38,348 bases of DNA from Nevskia sp. (lineage in GTDB: Bacteria; Pseudomonadota; Gammaproteobacteria; Nevskiales; Nevskiaceae). The stretch is taken from positions 1 to 38,348 of the forward strand of contig JARLJS010000025.1 in NCBI GenBank assembly GCA_031291075.1, written 5' to 3'. The notes below the pieces were generated by a model. It saw nothing but the letters and a program-made list of their open reading frames with translations. It made no database searches and was not told the origin of the DNA. Shown piece by piece: positions 17,001 to 24,734 of this stretch. Both the position numbers and the translations under genes were made by a program. Position 1 is the stretch's first letter. Every line of letters begins with the position of its first letter.

Positions 17001-18863
17001 ATGCACCAGTACCCACTCTGGAAAACCATCACCCTGATCGTCGTGACCCTGATCGGGGCGCTGTACGCGCTGCCGAACCTCTACGGCCAGGCGCCGGCGG
17101 TGCAGATCGCCACGGTCAGCGGCGACCCGTTCCCGGCGGAGTTCGGCGACCAGGTGTCCAAGGCGCTGGCCGGCGACAAGATCGCCGCCGAGTCGTCGCG
17201 GCTGGAGAACAAGCAGTGGGTGGTGCGCTTCGCCTCCACTGATACCCAGCTGCAGGCGGTGGACACGCTCAAGCACGAGCTGGGGCAGGGTTACGTCATC
17301 GCCCTCAACCTGGCGTCCAAGACCCCCGCCTGGCTGGAGGCGATCGGCGCGCGGCCGATGCCGCTGGGCCTGGACCTGCGCGGCGGCGTGCACTTCCTGC
17401 TGCAGGTGGACATCGACGACGCGCGCAAGGCCGCGGTGCAGCGCTACCTCAACGACCTGCCTTCGTACCTGCGCAAGAAGGACATCCGCTACACCGCCCG
17501 CCGCGCCGAGGGCGATACGGTGGTGCTGGAGTTCGCCGACGGCGACAAGCTGGAGAAGGCGCGCGCCGCCATCGCCGCGGACTACCGCGAGCTGACGCTC
17601 ACCGTGCCGGCCAACGCGGCCAAGCCCACGCTGCAGGCGCGCATGTCCGACGCCGAGGCCAAGCGCATCGTCGACTACGCCGTGCAGCAGAACCTGGTGA
17701 CCCTGCGCAACCGCGTCAACCAGCTCGGCGTGGCCGAGCCGATCGTGCAGCGGCAGGGTCAGGACCGCATCCTGGTGCAGCTCCCCGGGGTGCAGGACAC
17801 TACCCGCGTCAAGGACCTGCTCGGCGCCACCGCTACGCTGGAATACCGCGCGGTGGACGAGACCATGGGCGCCGCCGAGAGCGCGGCGCAGACCGGCATC
17901 GTGCCGCCCGACGACGAGCTGTACTACACCCGCAACGGCCACCGCCCGGTGCTGCTCAAGCGCGACGTCATCGCCAGCGGCCCGCAGCTCACCGACGCCG
18001 CCCCCACCATGGACCAGCAGAGCGGCACGCCGGCGGTGAGCGTGACGCTGGACAGCAGCGGCGCCAGCCGCATGTTCGACTTCACCCGTCAGAACGTGGG
18101 CCACCTGATGGCGGTGCTGTACAAGGAAACGGTGGTCGACACCAACTACAACGCCAAGGGTGAGGCGATGCGCGAGCGCCGCGACATCGCCGACATCATC
18201 AGTGTGGCCACGGTGCGGGAGCCCTTCGGCAAGCGCTTCCAGACCACCGGCCTGTCGCAGAAGGAGGCGCACGACCTGTCCGAGCTGCTCAAGGCCGGAG
18301 CGCTGGCGGCGCCGATCGAGATCGTGGAGGAGCGGACCGTCGGCCCCAGCCTGGGCGCCGACAACATCAAGCGCGGCACCTATGCGGCCGTTGCCGGCTT
18401 TTGCCTGGTGGTCACCTTCATGGTGGTGTACTACTCCCTGTTCGGCCTGTTCGCCGACATCGCCCTGCTGCTCAACATGATCATCCTGGTGGCGGTGCTG
18501 TCGATCTTCCAGGCCACCCTCACCATGCCCGGCATCGCCGGCCTGGTGCTGACCCTGGGTATGGCGGTGGACGCCAACGTGCTGATCAACGAGCGCATCC
18601 GCGAGGAATTGCGCCTGGGCCTGTCGCCGCAGGCGGCGATGACCGCCGGCTACGAGCGCGCCTTCCTCACCATTGCCGATTCCAACGTCACCACCCTGAT
18701 CGCGGCTTTCGTGCTGTACCTGCTCGGCCAGGGCGCGATCAAGGGCTTTGCGGTGACGCTGGGGATCGGCATCGCCACCTCCATGTTCACCGCCATCGTC
18801 GGCACCCGCACCCTGGCCCACTACTGGTCGCGCGGGCGCAAGCTGCAGGATCTGCCGGTATGA
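17001..18863 (+). CDS. secD: Protein translocase subunit SecD
   Basis: 620-residue inner-membrane protein that, with SecF and YajC, uses the proton gradient to pull exported chains through SecYEG. TM1 (about 9-28) is followed by the large periplasmic P1 region, opened by the family motif LGLDLRGGVHFLLQVD, and then five transmembrane helices from about residue 457. The proton-pathway aspartate is present in GMAVDANVLINERI (D524). The periplasmic segment includes the RVNQLGVAEPIVQRQG and VQLPGVQD motifs. A Shine-Dalgarno-like GGAAAA precedes the ATG. It is separated from secF by an unusual 164-base gap carrying palindromic repeats. Confidence 0.98.
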   Translation: MHQYPLWKTITLIVVTLIGALYALPNLYGQAPAVQIATVSGDPFPAEFGDQVSKALAGDKIAAESSRLENKQWVVRFASTDTQLQAVDTLKHELGQGYVIALNLASKTPAWLEAIGARPMPLGLDLRGGVHFLLQVDIDDARKAAVQRYLNDLPSYLRKKDIRYTARRAEGDTVVLEFADGDKLEKARAAIAADYRELTLTVPANAAKPTLQARMSDAEAKRIVDYAVQQNLVTLRNRVNQLGVAEPIVQRQGQDRILVQLPGVQDTTRVKDLLGATATLEYRAVDETMGAAESAAQTGIVPPDDELYYTRNGHRPVLLKRDVIASGPQLTDAAPTMDQQSGTPAVSVTLDSSGASRMFDFTRQNVGHLMAVLYKETVVDTNYNAKGEAMRERRDIADIISVATVREPFGKRFQTTGLSQKEAHDLSELLKAGALAAPIEIVEERTVGPSLGADNIKRGTYAAVAGFCLVVTFMVVYYSLFGLFADIALLLNMIILVAVLSIFQATLTMPGIAGLVLTLGMAVDANVLINERIREELRLGLSPQAAMTAGYERAFLTIADSNVTTLIAAFVLYLLGQGAIKGFAVTLGIGIATSMFTAIVGTRTLAHYWSRGRKLQDLPV

Positions 18864-18868
18864 AGATC

Positions 18869-19008
18869 GTGAGGTCGCCCGCTGCGCGGGCTGTGAGGAG
18901 TGAAGGCGCTCGCTCCGCTTGCTGTGAGGAGAAAAGCCGATCCGCTTGTCTCCTCACCCCTCACTCCTCGCAGCGCACGGCGGCGCGAGCCGGTGTGCGC
19001 GACCTCAC
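18869..19008. repeat. Nested GTGAGGAG palindrome in the secD-secF gap (copy 1)
   Basis: Outer arms GTGAGGTCGC (18869-18878) and GCGACCTCAC (18999-19008) enclose an inner perfect hairpin GTGAGGAGA (18924-18932) / TCTCCTCAC (18949-18957). A further GTGAGGAG-type motif at 18894-18903 has its complement near 18960. It fills most of the gap between two co-functional genes and would sit in their shared mRNA. It is a degraded relative of the copy at 22086-22188. There is no coding potential. Confidence 0.8.
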
Positions 19009-19027
19009 GCTTTGCTAGAGACGCCCC

Positions 19028-19996
19028 ATGAGAATCTTCTCCAAAGTCCCCAAGATCAACTTCATGGCCCAGCGCAAGACCGCGCTGGTGCTGTCGCTGG
19101 CGCTGAGCCTGATCGCGCTGACCCTGCTGTTCACGCGCGGGCTCAACTTCGGCATCGACTTCAAGGGCGGCGTGCTGGTGGAGGTGGCCTATCCCCAGTC
19201 GGTGCAGCTCGACGATGTGCGCGGCGCGCTGGGCAAGGGCGGCTTCCAGGAGCCGGTGGTGCAGTACTTCGGCGGCACCACCGACGTGCTGATCCGCCTG
19301 CTGCCGCAGACCGGCAGCGACACCGATTCCAAGGCCGCCGCCGCCAAGATCAGCGACCGCGTGCTGCAGGCGTTGAACCAGCAGGCGAGCGGCGTGCAGC
19401 TGCGACGCATCGAGTTCGTCGGTCCGCAGGTCGGCAAGGAGCTGTCGGAGGACGGCGTGATCGCGCTGGTGGCGGCGTTCACGGGTATCTTCTTCTACGT
19501 CATGTTCCGCTTCGAGTGGAAGTTCTCGGCCGGCTCGATCGCCGCGTTGACCCATGACGCCATCATGACCCTTGGCTTCCTGTCGCTGATCCAGGAGGAG
19601 TTCGATCTCACCACCCTGGCCGGCGTGCTGGCCATGCTCGGTTACTCCAACAACGAGACCATCGTCATCTTCGACCGTGTGCGCGAGAACCTGATCAACC
19701 TGCGCAAGCAGCAGGTGCTCGACATCATCAACCTGTCGATCAACCAGACCCTGCTGCGCTCCATCATCACCCACTTCACCGTGCTGATGGTGCTGTCCTG
19801 CCTGTTCTTCTTCGGCGGCAAGAGCGTGCACAGCTTCTCGGTGGCGATGATGGTCGGCGTGATCGTGGCGACGTACTCGTCGATCTACATCTCCAGCGGC
19901 ACCACCGTGCTGCTCAATATCAAGCGCGAGGACCTGGTGCCGCCGGAAGACCACGCCAAGACGGCGGGCAAGAGCAAGGACGGCGCGGTTGTTTGA
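19028..19996 (+). CDS. secF: Protein translocase subunit SecF
   Basis: 322-residue partner of SecD. TM1 is at about 19-37, followed by GLNFGIDFKGGVLVEV, a periplasmic P4-type domain of about 100 residues and five C-terminal transmembrane helices. The TM4 signature reads GYSNNETIVIFDRVREN: at the place where well-studied SecF proteins have Asp (E. coli D213, GYS.NDT) this one has Glu210. The charge is kept, but the side chain is longer at a residue implicated in proton flow. The rest of the family motifs are intact and the length is normal. It is followed by a repeat-rich 250-base gap. Confidence 0.97.
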   Translation: MRIFSKVPKINFMAQRKTALVLSLALSLIALTLLFTRGLNFGIDFKGGVLVEVAYPQSVQLDDVRGALGKGGFQEPVVQYFGGTTDVLIRLLPQTGSDTDSKAAAAKISDRVLQALNQQASGVQLRRIEFVGPQVGKELSEDGVIALVAAFTGIFFYVMFRFEWKFSAGSIAALTHDAIMTLGFLSLIQEEFDLTTLAGVLAMLGYSNNETIVIFDRVRENLINLRKQQVLDIINLSINQTLLRSIITHFTVLMVLSCLFFFGGKSVHSFSVAMMVGVIVATYSSIYISSGTTVLLNIKREDLVPPEDHAKTAGKSKDGAVV

Positions 19997-20020
19997 GCCC
20001 CGTTCGGCAGCGCCGGTTCA

Positions 20021-20218
20021 GTAGTCCGGATGGAGTGAAACGGAATCCGGGGGCTCTCTCGTTCGAGAACCCGGCTTCCGCCATCCATGGCGAGACAGCT
20101 GCCTGGTATCTAACCCCAGCCCGGTCATCCTGACCGGGCGTTCGCCGGGGCGAATGTCCACTGGACATTCGCTTCATCCCGGCTCACTCCGGATTCCACT
20201 GCGTTCCATCCGGGCTAC
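20021..20218. repeat. Inverted pair of TAGCCCGGATGGA-type repeats with inner palindromes
   Basis: Arms at 20021-20050 and 20189-20218 (30 bases each, six mismatches) belong to the widespread GTAGCCCGGATGGA...GGAATCCGG repeat. Between them lie two smaller palindromes: CCCGGTCA-TCC-TGACCGGG (20120-20138) and a perfect 10-base-arm CGAATGTCCA/TGGACATTCG (20151-20171). The block separates the convergent ends of secF and a small membrane-protein gene and may serve as a bidirectional transcript end. I see no gene in it. Confidence 0.75.
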
Positions 20219-20244
20219 GAGTCGGCGTGTCGCGTGCGGGCAGT

Positions 20245-20466
20245 TCAGCGCTTGCGCCAGAGCGCTCCGCCCACTACCAGCAGCCCGCCCACCGCGATGG
20301 CGGTGATGCCGACCCATTGCGGCACGGTCTGTTCCTGCTGCACCTTGGCTGAGAACTCGCCGAGCCGCAGCACCTCCTTGTTCTCGGAATACTGGAACTT
20401 GCCCATGGCCGTGGCCACGCCCAGGCCGGCGATCAGCACGCCGGCGATCATCAGCACGATACGCAT
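20245..20466 (-). CDS. Small two-helix membrane protein
   Basis: 73 residues with two predicted transmembrane helices (RIVLMIAGVLIAGLGVATAMG and VGITAIAVGGLLVVGGALW) and a polar loop of about 27 residues between them. The layout resembles small DUF3185-type membrane proteins, but I cannot confirm membership. The ATG at 20466 is chosen because it opens the first helix; an upstream in-frame extension would run into suhB. It starts 25 bases after the suhB stop on the same strand, so it is probably co-transcribed with it. Its function is unknown. Confidence 0.75.
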   Translation of the reverse strand: MRIVLMIAGVLIAGLGVATAMGKFQYSENKEVLRLGEFSAKVQQEQTVPQWVGITAIAVGGLLVVGGALWRKR

Positions 20467-20491
20467 CACTTGCTCCCTGTTTGCCTGACTG

Positions 20492-21304
20492 TCAACTCGC
20501 CGTGCCTGGCATGGCCCGGGCGGCTTCGGCCAGGGCCTCCGACAGGTACGGATGCAGCTTCGGGGTGGCGGCCAGGACATTGCCGCTCTCAAGCGGGTCC
20601 TTGGCGCCGTAGATCTCGCTGATGATGCCGCCCGCCTCCTGCACCAGCACCAGCCCGGCGGCGATGTCCCAGGGCTTGAGGTTTAGCTCCCAGAACGCGT
20701 CCAGGCGGCCGGCGGCGACGTAGGCCAGGTCCAGCGCCGCCGAACCGGCGCGGCGGACGCCGGCGGTGCTCTCCACCACCTTGCGCAGCATCGGCAGGTA
20801 GGCGTCGAGGTTGGCGGCGCGGATCGGCACGCCGGTGCCGATCAGGGCAGTGCTGAGGTCGGTGGCGCCGCTGACGCGGATGCGGCGGTTGTTGAGCGTG
20901 GCGCCGCTGCCGCGGCTGGCGCAATAGAGGTCCTGGGTGCAGGGCGCGTAGATCACGCCGTGCTCGAGCCGGCCCTTGACCTGGATCCCGATCGACACCG
21001 CGAAGTGCGGCAGGCCGTGCAGGAAATTGGTGGTGCCGTCGAGCGGGTCGACGATCCACAGCACCTCGCCGTCGTTGCCGGGGACCTCGTTGCGGCCGCC
21101 TTCCTCGCCCAGCACCGCGTGGTGCGGATAGGCCTTGCGGATGATCTTGACGATCTCGCTCTCGGCGCCGCGGTCAACTTGGCTGACGAAATCGTTGCGG
21201 CCCTTGCGCTCGACCTGCAGCTGGTCGACGCGGTCGAGGTTGCGCACGATGAAATTGCCGGCGGAGCGCGCGGCGGATACTGCGATATTGACGAGCGGAT
21301 GCAT
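20492..21304 (-). CDS. suhB: Inositol-1-monophosphatase family protein SuhB
   Basis: Mg-dependent phosphatase of the inositol monophosphatase family, 270 residues. In enterobacteria SuhB also joins the rRNA antitermination complex with NusA/NusG. The metal site is complete: GEEGG (E67, E68), the signature WIVDPLDGTTNFLHG with D86 and D89, and KPWDIAAG near residue 214. The ATG at 21304 gives the standard HPLVNIAVSAAR start; the frame continues upstream but overlaps trmJ on the other strand. It is divergent from trmJ with only 43 bases between starts, the usual arrangement in gammaproteobacteria. Confidence 0.97.
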   Translation of the reverse strand: MHPLVNIAVSAARSAGNFIVRNLDRVDQLQVERKGRNDFVSQVDRGAESEIVKIIRKAYPHHAVLGEEGGRNEVPGNDGEVLWIVDPLDGTTNFLHGLPHFAVSIGIQVKGRLEHGVIYAPCTQDLYCASRGSGATLNNRRIRVSGATDLSTALIGTGVPIRAANLDAYLPMLRKVVESTAGVRRAGSAALDLAYVAAGRLDAFWELNLKPWDIAAGLVLVQEAGGIISEIYGAKDPLESGNVLAATPKLHPYLSEALAEAARAMPGTAS

Positions 21305-21347
21305 TTGGAACCTTGTCCCCGGGGTGACGGGGATGGAAACTGCGCGA

Positions 21348-22079
21348 ATGTCCCTATTATCCCGCATCCGCGTCGTCCTCGTCGGCACCCAGCATCCCGG
21401 CAACATCGGCTCCGCCGCCCGCGCCATGAAAACCATGGGCCTATCGGCGCTGGTGCTGGTGGCGCCCGAAGCCTTCCCCGACCCGCGCGCCGACGCCCTG
21501 GCGGTCGGTGCGGTGGACTTGCTGCAACGGGCCCGCGTCTGCGCCACCCTCGACGAGGCGGTGGCCGACTGCACCCGCGTCGCGGCCGCCACCGCGCGGC
21601 CGCGCCACATTTCCGCCCCGGTGTATACGCCGCGCGAGTGGGTCCAGCGGCTGGCCGCCAGCGAGCATGCCGGCCAGGTCGCCCTGGTGTTCGGCCGCGA
21701 GCGCACCGGCCTGACCAACCAGGAGGTCGATCGCGCCCAGGAGCTGGTGGCCATCCCCACCGGCGGCGAGTACACCTCGCTCAATCTCGCGGCGGCCGTG
21801 CAGATCCTGGCCTACGAACTGCTGTTGGCGTCCGGCGCTTCGCCGCTGGAACTGCCGGTGCACGAGCCGGTCGACCAGGTGGAGATGGAGCGCTTCTACA
21901 CGCACCTGGAGGCTATCCTGGTGCGCACCCAGTTCCTCGACCGCACCAACCCGCGCCTGCTGATGCGCCGTCTGCGCAAGCTCTACGGGCGCGCCGCGCC
22001 GGACGCCAATGAAATGAACATCCTGCGCGGCATCCTCACCTCGGTGACGGATGCGCTGGAGCGGGAGCGCAAGCGGTGA
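21348..22079 (+). CDS. trmJ: tRNA (cytidine/uridine-2'-O)-methyltransferase TrmJ
   Basis: SPOUT-class enzyme methylating the ribose 2'-O of nucleotide 32 in the anticodon loop, 243 residues. Visible are the N-terminal VGTQHPGNIGSAARAMKTMGL block, FGRERTGLTNQE, and the trefoil-knot SAM-binding segment TGGEYTSLNLAAAVQI, followed by the family's C-terminal helical tail. A second in-frame ATG at 21333 would add five residues; 21348 fits the family start better. The stop codon is immediately overlapped by a palindromic repeat (22086-22188). The gene is divergent from suhB. Confidence 0.95.
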   Translation: MSLLSRIRVVLVGTQHPGNIGSAARAMKTMGLSALVLVAPEAFPDPRADALAVGAVDLLQRARVCATLDEAVADCTRVAAATARPRHISAPVYTPREWVQRLAASEHAGQVALVFGRERTGLTNQEVDRAQELVAIPTGGEYTSLNLAAAVQILAYELLLASGASPLELPVHEPVDQVEMERFYTHLEAILVRTQFLDRTNPRLLMRRLRKLYGRAAPDANEMNILRGILTSVTDALERERKR

Positions 22080-22085
22080 GGAGTG

Positions 22086-22188
22086 AAGGGTGAGGTCGCT
22101 CGCTGCGCTCGCTGTGAGGAGAAAACCCAAGCGCTTGTCTCCTCACTCCTCCCCCCTCACAGCCCGCGCAGCGAGCGACCTCACCCTT
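22086..22188. repeat. Nested GTGAGGAG palindrome after trmJ (copy 2)
   Basis: Perfect 23-base outer arms (22086-22108 and 22166-22188) enclose the inner hairpin GTGAGGAGA (22114-22122) / TCTCCTCAC (22138-22146). The shared motifs and the nesting order are the same as in the secD-secF gap, and this copy is better preserved. The first GTGAGGAGTG motif overlaps the trmJ stop codon. With such long perfect arms it would fold strongly in DNA cruciform or RNA form. Confidence 0.88.
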
Positions 22189-22617
22189 GAGAAGGCCGCC
22201 GGACGGGCGCAGAATATCCATATTCCGCCACAGCTTGGCGGAAGCATATTCATGACACGGCAGAGCTGAACGATGGACAGCATGAGAGTGTCGCAGGCCA
22301 CGCGCACCGCCCCGGGCGTTTCCGGGCCGGGGTGTTGTCGTCCCTGCCATTCCCGCCATCCCGTTCCCGAGAGCTCCCGCCATGAATCCGCAGCGTCGTT
22401 TATCCCCCAAATTCGCCACTAGTCCAGCACTCTTCGAACCGCGCGTTCGGATTCCGGCCTCGGCACGCGGCGCGGGCTTTGCGCCGGCGGGCCGTGGCGT
22501 CCGCCCGCCGGGTGGTTCCGGTTCGCGGCTCCGGCCGCACCTATCATTCCCCAGGCGGCGACCCGGCAACGGGCTGCCGCCGCAGCGGCCCGGCAGCCGG
22601 GTCATGAGGTGACCGTC
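22189..22617 (+). other. Non-coding stretch before cysE with hairpins
   Basis: About 430 bases without a convincing gene. It holds a near-palindromic cluster GAATAT-CC-ATATTC (22212-22225) running into a TTCCGCCA/TGGCGGAA stem (22223-22243). Close to cysE there is a stem GGCGGC/GCCGCC (22554-22581) with an inner CCCG-GCAA-CGGG hairpin capped by a GNRA-type loop, then CCCGG-CAG-CCGGG (about 22589-22601) directly before the ribosome site GAGGTGA. The last two could form a structured leader. No promoter is clear. A 76-codon open frame at 22382-22612 has no family look and is not called. Confidence 0.5.
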
Positions 22618-23436
22618 ATGTTCTCCCGCATCCGAGAAGACATCCGTTCCGTGTTCGACCGCGACCCGGCGGCACGCTCCACCTGGGAGGTCCTCACCTG
22701 CTACCCGGGCCTGCATGCCGTGTGGGGCCACCGTGTCAGCCACGCGCTGTGGCAGCGGGGCTTCAAGTGGCTGGCACGGGTGAATTCCAACGTCACGCGC
22801 CTGGTCACCGGCATCGAGATCCACCCGGGCGCCACCATCGGCCACCGTTTCTTCATCGACCACGGCATGGGGGTGGTGATCGGCGAGACCGCCGAGATCG
22901 GCGACGACGTCACCCTGTACCAGGGCGTGACGCTGGGCGGGGTGAGCTGGAACAAGGGCAAGCGCCATCCCACCATCGGCAACAACGTGGTGGTGGGCGC
23001 CGGCGCCAAGGTGCTGGGCCCGTTCACGGTGGGCGAGGGTGCGCGCGTCGGCTCCAACGCGGTGGTGGTGAAGGAGGTGCCCGCCGGCGCCACAGTGGTG
23101 GGCATCCCCGCCCGGCTGGTGCAGGAGCCGGCGCAGCCTTCGGAGAAGGTGGTGGCCATCGCCCGCTCGCTGGGCTTCGACGCCTACGGCCTCACCCGCG
23201 ACATGCCCGACCCGGTGGCCAACGCCATCGGCTCGATGCTGGAGCACATCCAGGTGCTGGACGAGCGGCTGGTGCAGGTGTGCAAGCTGCTGCACCAGAT
23301 GGACTCGCGCATGCCCGAACTAGAGCTGTCCAAGCTCGAGCTGCCGGATTTCTGCGGCGAGGGGCTGGCCGGTGCGCCCAGGCGTGAGGCGGCGCCGGAG
23401 CCGGGTGCCGATGCCAAGGTGCGGCGAGTGGGCTGA
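22618..23436 (+). CDS. cysE: Serine O-acetyltransferase
   Basis: Makes O-acetylserine from serine and acetyl-CoA, the committed step of cysteine synthesis; 272 residues. An N-terminal helical domain (to about 65) leads into a left-handed beta-helix of hexapeptide repeats ([27 protein letters not shown]...). The active-site histidines are in the DHGMG region and the GVTLGG...GKRHPTIG segment of the family. A C-terminal extension of about 80 residues after the hexapeptides is longer than in E. coli CysE and follows the longer CysE type seen beside isc genes. The ATG at 22618 has GAGGTGA 5 bases upstream, which decides the start over the GTG at 22609. It is placed directly before the cysteine desulfurases that use its product. 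Confidence 0.96.
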   Translation: MFSRIREDIRSVFDRDPAARSTWEVLTCYPGLHAVWGHRVSHALWQRGFKWLARVNSNVTRLVTGIEIHPGATIGHRFFIDHGMGVVIGETAEIGDDVTLYQGVTLGGVSWNKGKRHPTIGNNVVVGAGAKVLGPFTVGEGARVGSNAVVVKEVPAGATVVGIPARLVQEPAQPSEKVVAIARSLGFDAYGLTRDMPDPVANAIGSMLEHIQVLDERLVQVCKLLHQMDSRMPELELSKLELPDFCGEGLAGAPRREAAPEPGADAKVRRVG

Positions 23437-23450
23437 GAAAGGCCCAAATA

Positions 23451-23539
23451 CAGTCCGCAAACGAACGCGAATGAACGCAAATGAAAGAGACCTGCTACCC
23501 CGATTTTATTTGCGTTCATTTGCGTTCATTTGCGGACTG
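23451..23539. repeat. Long hairpin of 10-bp CGCAAAT units (copy 2)
   Basis: Arms of 36 bases, 23451-23486 and 23504-23539, are reverse complements with three mismatches around a 17-base loop. As in the copy at 12366-12453, each arm starts with CAGTC and continues with 10-base CGCAAATGAA-type units. It lies between cysE and the first cysteine desulfurase, the slot normally held by iscR, and would be in their common transcript. Confidence 0.87.
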
Positions 23540-23575
23540 CTTGATCTTGCCTGCTTCTGATCCTGGTTGATCGCC

Positions 23576-24724
23576 ATGCCGATTTACTTCGACCATAACG
23601 CCACCACTCCGCTCGATCCGCGGGTGCTGGAGGCGATGCAGCCGTACCTGGCCGGGCCCTACGGCAACCCGTCCAGCCTGCACCGCTACGGCCGCGCCGC
23701 GCGCGACGCCGTGGAGGCGGCGCGCGCGCAGGTGGCGGCGCTGGCCGGCGCGCAGCCGGGCGAAGTGGTGTGGACCTCTGGCGGCACCGAGTCCGACAAC
23801 CTGGCGCTGCAGGGCGCCACCGAGGGTCAGCGGCCGACGCGGGTACTGTACGGCGCCACTGAGCATCCGGCCGTGCTGGAAACGGCGGAAGCGCTGCGCG
23901 GGCATGGCTGGGTGGTGGAGACCATCGCCATCGACGGCGACGGCCTGGTCGACTGGCCGGCGTTCGAAGCGCAGCTCGCGCGCGGCCCCCTCCGCATCGC
24001 CGCGCTGATGGCGGCCAACAACGAGACCGGCGTGATCCACGACGTGGGGCGCGCCGCCGGGTTGGTGCGCGCCGCCGGGTTGGTGCGCGCCGCCGGCGGT
24101 CTGCTGCTGTGCGACGCGGTGCAGGCGGCCGGCAAGATCCCGCTCGACTTCGCCGCCTGCGGCGCCGACCTGATGAGCCTGTCGGCGCACAAGCTGTACG
24201 GACCCAAGGGCGTCGGCGCCCTGCTGCGCAAGGCCGAGGTGGAGCTGGCGCCACTGCTGCATGGCGGCGGCCAGGAACGCGGCCTGCGCGGCGGCACCGA
24301 GAACGTGGCCGGCATCGTCGGCTTCGGCGCCGCCGCCGAGCTGGCGCGGACCGGGCTGGAAGCGCGCGCGGCGCACTGCCTGGCGCTGCGGGAGCGCCTC
24401 GCCGCCGGCCTGCACGGCCTGCCGGGCGTCACCATTTTCGGCGAGCGCGCGCCGCGCCTGCCCAACACCCTGCAGTTCGCCCTGAAGGGCTGGGAAGGGG
24501 AGGCGCTGCTGATGGCGTTGGACCGCAAGGGCATCGCGGTGTCCAGCGGCTCGGCCTGCTCCAGCGGCAAGGGCGAGCCCAGCCACGTGCTGCTCGGCAT
24601 GGGCCTGCCGCGCGACCTCGCCTACGGCGCCATCCGCGTCAGCCTGGGCCAGGACAACACCGCTGCGGAGATCGACCGCTTCCTGGTGGTGCTGGCGGAG
24701 CTGCGCATGGCTGCCGCCGCGTGA
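23576..24724 (+). CDS. Cysteine desulfurase, first of two
   Basis: PLP-dependent NifS/IscS-type desulfurase, 382 residues, moving sulfur from cysteine to an enzyme cysteine persulfide. The PLP lysine is K206 (SAHKLYGPKG), the ATEHPAV histidine is present, and the catalytic loop is SSGSACSSG (C328). It is clearly less similar to E. coli IscS than its neighbour (FDHNATTPLD start, shorter insertions) and is closer to NifS-like group-I enzymes. An in-frame 18-base tandem repeat at 24049-24096 adds a repeated AAGLVR hexapeptide around residues 160-173. The ATG at 23576 is chosen over a TTG at 23567. The next desulfurase starts 10 bases after its stop. Confidence 0.95.
   Translation: MPIYFDHNATTPLDPRVLEAMQPYLAGPYGNPSSLHRYGRAARDAVEAARAQVAALAGAQPGEVVWTSGGTESDNLALQGATEGQRPTRVLYGATEHPAVLETAEALRGHGWVVETIAIDGDGLVDWPAFEAQLARGPLRIAALMAANNETGVIHDVGRAAGLVRAAGLVRAAGGLLLCDAVQAAGKIPLDFAACGADLMSLSAHKLYGPKGVGALLRKAEVELAPLLHGGGQERGLRGGTENVAGIVGFGAAAELARTGLEARAAHCLALRERLAAGLHGLPGVTIFGERAPRLPNTLQFALKGWEGEALLMALDRKGIAVSSGSACSSGKGEPSHVLLGMGLPRDLAYGAIRVSLGQDNTAAEIDRFLVVLAELRMAAAA
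24049..24096 (+). repeat. 18-bp in-frame tandem repeat inside the first desulfurase
   Basis: Two full and one partial (12-base) copies of an 18-base unit encoding AAGLVR, at 24049-24066, 24067-24084 and 24085-24096. The copies are identical at the DNA level, so the duplication is recent or kept uniform by slippage. It lies in the helix region before the PLP-site strand, where the family normally has a single helix turn. Confidence 0.9.
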
Positions 24725-24734
24725 GCCGCAGCCG

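Noticed and set aside
16869-18821. 650-codon minus-strand frame
   Set aside because: Shadow of secD.
22382-22612. 76-codon frame upstream of cysE
   Set aside because: Arg/Pro/Gly-rich, no family, overlaps stems; could only be a leader peptide and nothing supports translation.
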